From DASRIA01 sp963724065 (GTDB taxonomy: Bacteria > Actinomycetota > Thermoleophilia > Solirubrobacterales > JBBDJG01), in NCBI GenBank assembly GCA_963724065.1, contig CAVRTB010000006.1, forward strand, positions 434,001-498,000: 64,000 nt of DNA, written 5' to 3'. Numbering within the stretch: position 1 is the stretch's first letter; the number at the start of each line of letters is the position of its first letter. The position numbers and the translations under genes are program-made. A model generated the notes under the pieces. That model had not been told where the DNA came from and made no database searches. It saw only the letters and a list, made by a program, of their open reading frames with translations. Positions 61,552 through 64,000 of the stretch are shown here, piece after piece.

Positions 61552-62099
61552 TGGCGAGTCTCAGGGTCGTCGCGGGCGAGTACGGCGGCCGGCGGCTCGC
61601 GGCGCCCCGCCGAGCCGGGACGCGCCCGACGCTGGACCGCGTGCGGGAGGCGCTGTTCAGCGTGCTCGGGCCGCTCGACGGGGTGCGGGTGCTCGACCTG
61701 TACTGCGGGTCCGGTGCGCTCGGCATCGAGGGGCTGTCACGTGGGGCGAGCGCTGCGACCTTCGTCGATTCCGACCCTGCGGCGGTGAGGGTGGTGCGCG
61801 AGAACCTCGAGCGGCTCGGGGTCGACGGAGCACGGGTGTTCCGCGCCGATGCGCTCTCGTTCCTGCGGGGAGCGGCCCGCCACGGCGACCGCTGGGACTT
61901 GGTCCTCTGCGACCCGCCATATAGACTCGCGCCCCGCCTCGGGCCTGTGCTGGAGCCGCTCCTGGCCCCCGTGCTCGCCCCCGAGGCGCGCATCGTTTGC
62001 GAGAGCTCCGTCAAACATCCGCTACGCCTGGACCTGCCCCTGATCGGCGAACGCCGCTACGGCGACACGGTGCTGTTTCTGCACGCGGCTGCCCCCTGA
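61551..62099 (+). CDS. rsmD: 16S rRNA m2G966 methyltransferase RsmD
   Basis: 182 aa. RPTLDRVREALFSVL, LDLYCGSGALGIEGLSRGA (SAM motif) and DPPY near residue 122 mark RsmD. It methylates G966 of 16S rRNA. ATG overlaps the recG stop; coaD starts 1 nt after its stop. The recG-rsmD-coaD order is common in actinobacteria and Firmicutes. Confidence 0.94.
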   Translation: MASLRVVAGEYGGRRLAAPRRAGTRPTLDRVREALFSVLGPLDGVRVLDLYCGSGALGIEGLSRGASAATFVDSDPAAVRVVRENLERLGVDGARVFRADALSFLRGAARHGDRWDLVLCDPPYRLAPRLGPVLEPLLAPVLAPEARIVCESSVKHPLRLDLPLIGERRYGDTVLFLHAAAP

Positions 62100-62100
62100 G

Positions 62101-62607
62101 ATGGCCCTAGACGGGCGCATAGCGGTCTGTCCCGGGTCCTACGACCCGGTCACGAACGGCCACATCGACATCATCGCGCGGGCGGCGCGGGTGTTCGAGC
62201 GCGTCGTGGTGGGCGTCGTGAATCAGCCGGTGCGCAAGCAGAAGACGCTCTTCGCGGCTGAGGAGCGCCAGGCTTTTCTCCTGCAAGCCACGGAAAAACT
62301 GCCGAACGTCGATATCGATGTCTTTGATACGCTGCTCGTCGATTTCGCCCGCAAGCACGGTGCGAGGGCGCTGGTGAAGGGGCTGAGAGCGATCTCCGAC
62401 TTCGAGTACGAGTTCGAGATGAATCAGCTCAATCGCAAGCTGGCGCCGGACATCGAGAGCGTGTACCTGATGGCGTCTCCCGAGTTCAGCTTCCTCAGTT
62501 CCAGCGGCGTGAGGGAGTTGGCGACATTCGGGGCCGACATCGTGGACCTGGTGCCGAACGGAGTCGCCCAGGCCTTGCACGATCGCTTGTCAAGGGACAG
62601 CGACTAG
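62101..62607 (+). CDS. coaD: Phosphopantetheine adenylyltransferase
   Basis: 168 aa. GSYDPVTNGHIDI at 12-24 (adenylyl-binding T/HxGH motif), GLRAISDFEYEFEMNQLN, and SSSGVRELA close to the C-terminus. It makes dephospho-CoA from 4'-phosphopantetheine. Follows rsmD directly. Confidence 0.96.
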   Translation: MALDGRIAVCPGSYDPVTNGHIDIIARAARVFERVVVGVVNQPVRKQKTLFAAEERQAFLLQATEKLPNVDIDVFDTLLVDFARKHGARALVKGLRAISDFEYEFEMNQLNRKLAPDIESVYLMASPEFSFLSSSGVRELATFGADIVDLVPNGVAQALHDRLSRDSD

Positions 62608-62661
62608 AGACTTTTCGGAAAGCAAGGACGTAATCTTCAAAGCCCCGGCCTGGAGGCCCCA

Positions 62662-63129
62662 GTGGATGTTCTCGTACTGATAGACAAGCTCGACGACATG
62701 GTGCACAACGCCAAGCCCGTGCCCCTGACCGATCAGGTGCGCGTGGATCGCGAGGAGATCTACGACCTGCTCGACCAGATGCGGGCGACGATCCCCGAAG
62801 AGATCAAGCAGGCGCGGTGGATCGTCAAGGAGCGCCAGGAGATGCTGGCCGAGGCCAAGCGCGAGTCCGAGCGCGTCATCAAGGAGGCCCGCGACCAGCA
62901 GCAGCGGCTCGTGTCCCAGGAGGAGATCACCCTTCAGGCGGAGCGGGCGGCCGAGGAGATCGTCGAGGACGCCAACGCGCGGGCACGTGAGATCCGCCTC
63001 GGCGCCGAGGACTACGCCGACGAGATCCTGAACACGCTCGAGGTCAACCTCCAGAAGTTCCTCGCCGCCGTGCAGCGCGGCCGCGACCGGCTCGCCGGCC
63101 GCGATCAAGAGCCCGCCGAAGTCGGCTAG
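62662..63129 (+). CDS. DivIVA/SepIVA-like coiled-coil protein
   Basis: 155 aa. VLIDKLDDMVHNAKPVPLTDQVRVD is a short N-terminal DivIVA-like part, then DLLDQMRATIPEEIKQARWIVKERQEM and a long charged coiled coil (about 45-150). It resembles actinobacterial SepIVA, a septal factor. GTG 62662 has GGAGG upstream. The protein could act in septum placement together with the FtsZ of this window; inference. Confidence 0.7.
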   Translation: MDVLVLIDKLDDMVHNAKPVPLTDQVRVDREEIYDLLDQMRATIPEEIKQARWIVKERQEMLAEAKRESERVIKEARDQQQRLVSQEEITLQAERAAEEIVEDANARAREIRLGAEDYADEILNTLEVNLQKFLAAVQRGRDRLAGRDQEPAEVG

Positions 63130-63212
63130 GCCCTGAGTCCCGCCCTTGCCTGGCGGCTCGCCGCCTGGTATGCATGGCCCCTCCGGCCAACGTGAGGAAG
63201 AGGGGGGCCCCA

Positions 63213-63644
63213 ATGGGCAACGCGCAGACCGTGCAGGCGATCTACGAGGCGTTCGGGAGCGGAGACGTCCCCGCAATCCTCGAACGGATGGCCGACGGCG
63301 TCGAGTGGGAGCAGTGGGAGCAGCCGAACGCCGGCCAGGACGCGGGTGTGCCCTGGCTCGCGCGCCGCTCGGGCGTGTCCGGCGTGGCCGAGTTTTTCGA
63401 GGCCGTCGCGACCAACCTCGAGTTCCACGCCTTCGAACCGCGCAACATCCTCGAGGGCGGTGACCAGGTCGCCGCCACGATCAAGATCGACGCGACGGCA
63501 CTTGAAACCGGCGAGCGCTTCCAGGACGAGCAGATCCACATGTGGACCTTCGACGACGCCGGCAAGGTGGTCGCGATGCGCCACTACGGCGACAGCGCGA
63601 AGCACATCAAGGCCGCAAAGGGTTCGCCGGCCCGCGTAGCCTGA
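63213..63644 (+). CDS. NTF2-like / SnoaL-type protein
   Basis: 143 aa: TVQAIYEAFGSGDVPAILERMADGVEWEQ, with WLARRSGVSGVAEFFEAV and MWTFDDAGKVVAMRHYGD. Probable ketosteroid-isomerase-like barrel; substrate unknown. ATG 63213 has AGGAAGAGGGG upstream; ATG 63174 in frame is less likely. Same family as 58889. Confidence 0.8.
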   Translation: MGNAQTVQAIYEAFGSGDVPAILERMADGVEWEQWEQPNAGQDAGVPWLARRSGVSGVAEFFEAVATNLEFHAFEPRNILEGGDQVAATIKIDATALETGERFQDEQIHMWTFDDAGKVVAMRHYGDSAKHIKAAKGSPARVA

Positions 63645-63671
63645 GCACCTGTTCCGCGCGCCGAGTGGCGC

Positions 63672-63677
63672 TAAGAT
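63672..63677 (+). promoter_or_regulatory. -10-like element before the second propeller gene
   Basis: TAAGAT lies 28 nt before the TTG start at 63706, with a clear ribosome binding site (AAGGAGGGG) in between, so this transcript would have a leader. Confidence 0.35.
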
Positions 63678-63705
63678 CAGCTCGGGCTTACAAGGAGGGG
63701 TTGTC

Positions 63706-64000
63706 TTGCGGGTGCTGATCGCGATCGTGGCTTGCGCGGGCGTTTGCCTGACAGGGACGGCCGTCGCCGAAGCGGCCTTCCCGGGCGACAACGGGCGCAT
63801 CGCGTACACCCGCGGGATTCCGAGCGGGCAGACCGACATCTACAGCGCAGAGCCGGATTACTCCGCGGAGATCCGCATCACGGAGGACGGTCAAAGCGAT
63901 AACCCTGCTTTCTCGCCGGACGGCGCCCGGCTCGCCTACTCCTCCGGCGATGACATCGTCGTGGCCGACCAGTACGGCAACGGCGCCACGCTCGTGTTGT
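63706..64000 (+). CDS. Secreted TolB-like beta-propeller protein, partial
   Basis: The first 98 residues are in the window; the frame runs off the right edge. Signal peptide LIAIVACAGVCLTGTAVAEA, then AFPGDNGRIAYTR and FSPDGARLAYSSGD, the same entry as TFPGQNGEIAF of the protein at 22932. PD40-type repeats expected beyond the edge. TTG 63706 has AAGGAGGGG 5 nt upstream; GTG 63712 is possible. Confidence 0.7.
   Translation, partial: MRVLIAIVACAGVCLTGTAVAEAAFPGDNGRIAYTRGIPSGQTDIYSAEPDYSAEIRITEDGQSDNPAFSPDGARLAYSSGDDIVVADQYGNGATLVL

Noticed and set aside
62608..62661. Intrinsic terminator after coaD (CTTT-TCGG-AAAG)
   Set aside because: Only a 4-bp stem with no U-run; TAATCT downstream may instead be a -10 of the next gene.

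Overview
The window is 64 kb of very GC-rich, gene-dense chromosome with GTG, TTG and apparently CTG starts, many 4-nt stop/start overlaps and little spacer DNA. The dcw order mraY-murD-ftsW-murG/murC-murB-ftsQ-ftsZ with no ftsA, a coiled-coil DivIVA/SepIVA-like protein, and secreted TolB-like propeller proteins point to a high-GC actinobacterium. The gene content looks like the deep-branching Thermoleophilia (Solirubrobacterales-like), but that placement is inference. Almost everything is housekeeping. I see no rRNA, tRNA, CRISPR array, prophage or insertion sequence.

Layout. 1-8.4 kb: cell-wall and division cluster, with a fused MurG-MurC. 8.4-14.5 kb: a putative lipoprotein, a PfkB kinase, an aldose-epimerase-like protein, a formylglycine-generating enzyme, and a minus-strand MoxR/DUF58/VWA operon. 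14.7-20.5 kb: a complete glycine cleavage set gcvT-H-PA-PB, a STAS protein, a rhodanese and a nitroreductase. 20.5-25.9 kb: trpS-scpA-scpB, a secreted propeller protein, a frameshifted membrane cytochrome c and an RluB-type pseudouridine synthase. 26-37.2 kb: aromatic amino-acid biosynthesis (aroH, hisC-type aminotransferase, aroF, tyrA, aroA) running into cmk, der, a DUF3352 protein and metK. 37.3-44.8 kb: a beta-helix protein, then priA, def-fmt-rsmB-zinc ribbon and rpe. 44.8-53 kb: an epimerase, a DUF2804 protein and an envelope-glycan cluster (flippase, methyltransferase, GT2, two GT-C enzymes). 53.5-57 kb: riboflavin operon ribD-ribE-ribBA-ribH. 57-64 kb: rpmB, fakA-like, recG, rsmD, coaD, a SepIVA-like protein, two NTF2-fold proteins and the start of another propeller protein.

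The most interesting signals are regulatory. Upstream of aroF (DAHP synthase) there is a 27-codon ORF ending in a Trp/Tyr/Trp/Phe-rich tail. It is followed directly by a 10-bp stem, preceded by a good promoter, and looks like an aromatic-amino-acid attenuation leader. Upstream of aroH (chorismate mutase) there are four copies of an 18-bp element with symmetric spacing (18-33-18-3-18-33-18). Both sit in the same biosynthetic cluster and suggest layered control of Phe/Tyr/Trp synthesis.

Other points worth a check are CTG starts for ribE and possibly tyrA, one-base frameshifts in ribE and in the cytochrome gene (possible sequencing errors), a recurrent -10-like hexamer 6-9 nt before start codons (leaderless mRNAs), and a 540-nt gene-free stretch before ribD with nested inverted repeats.
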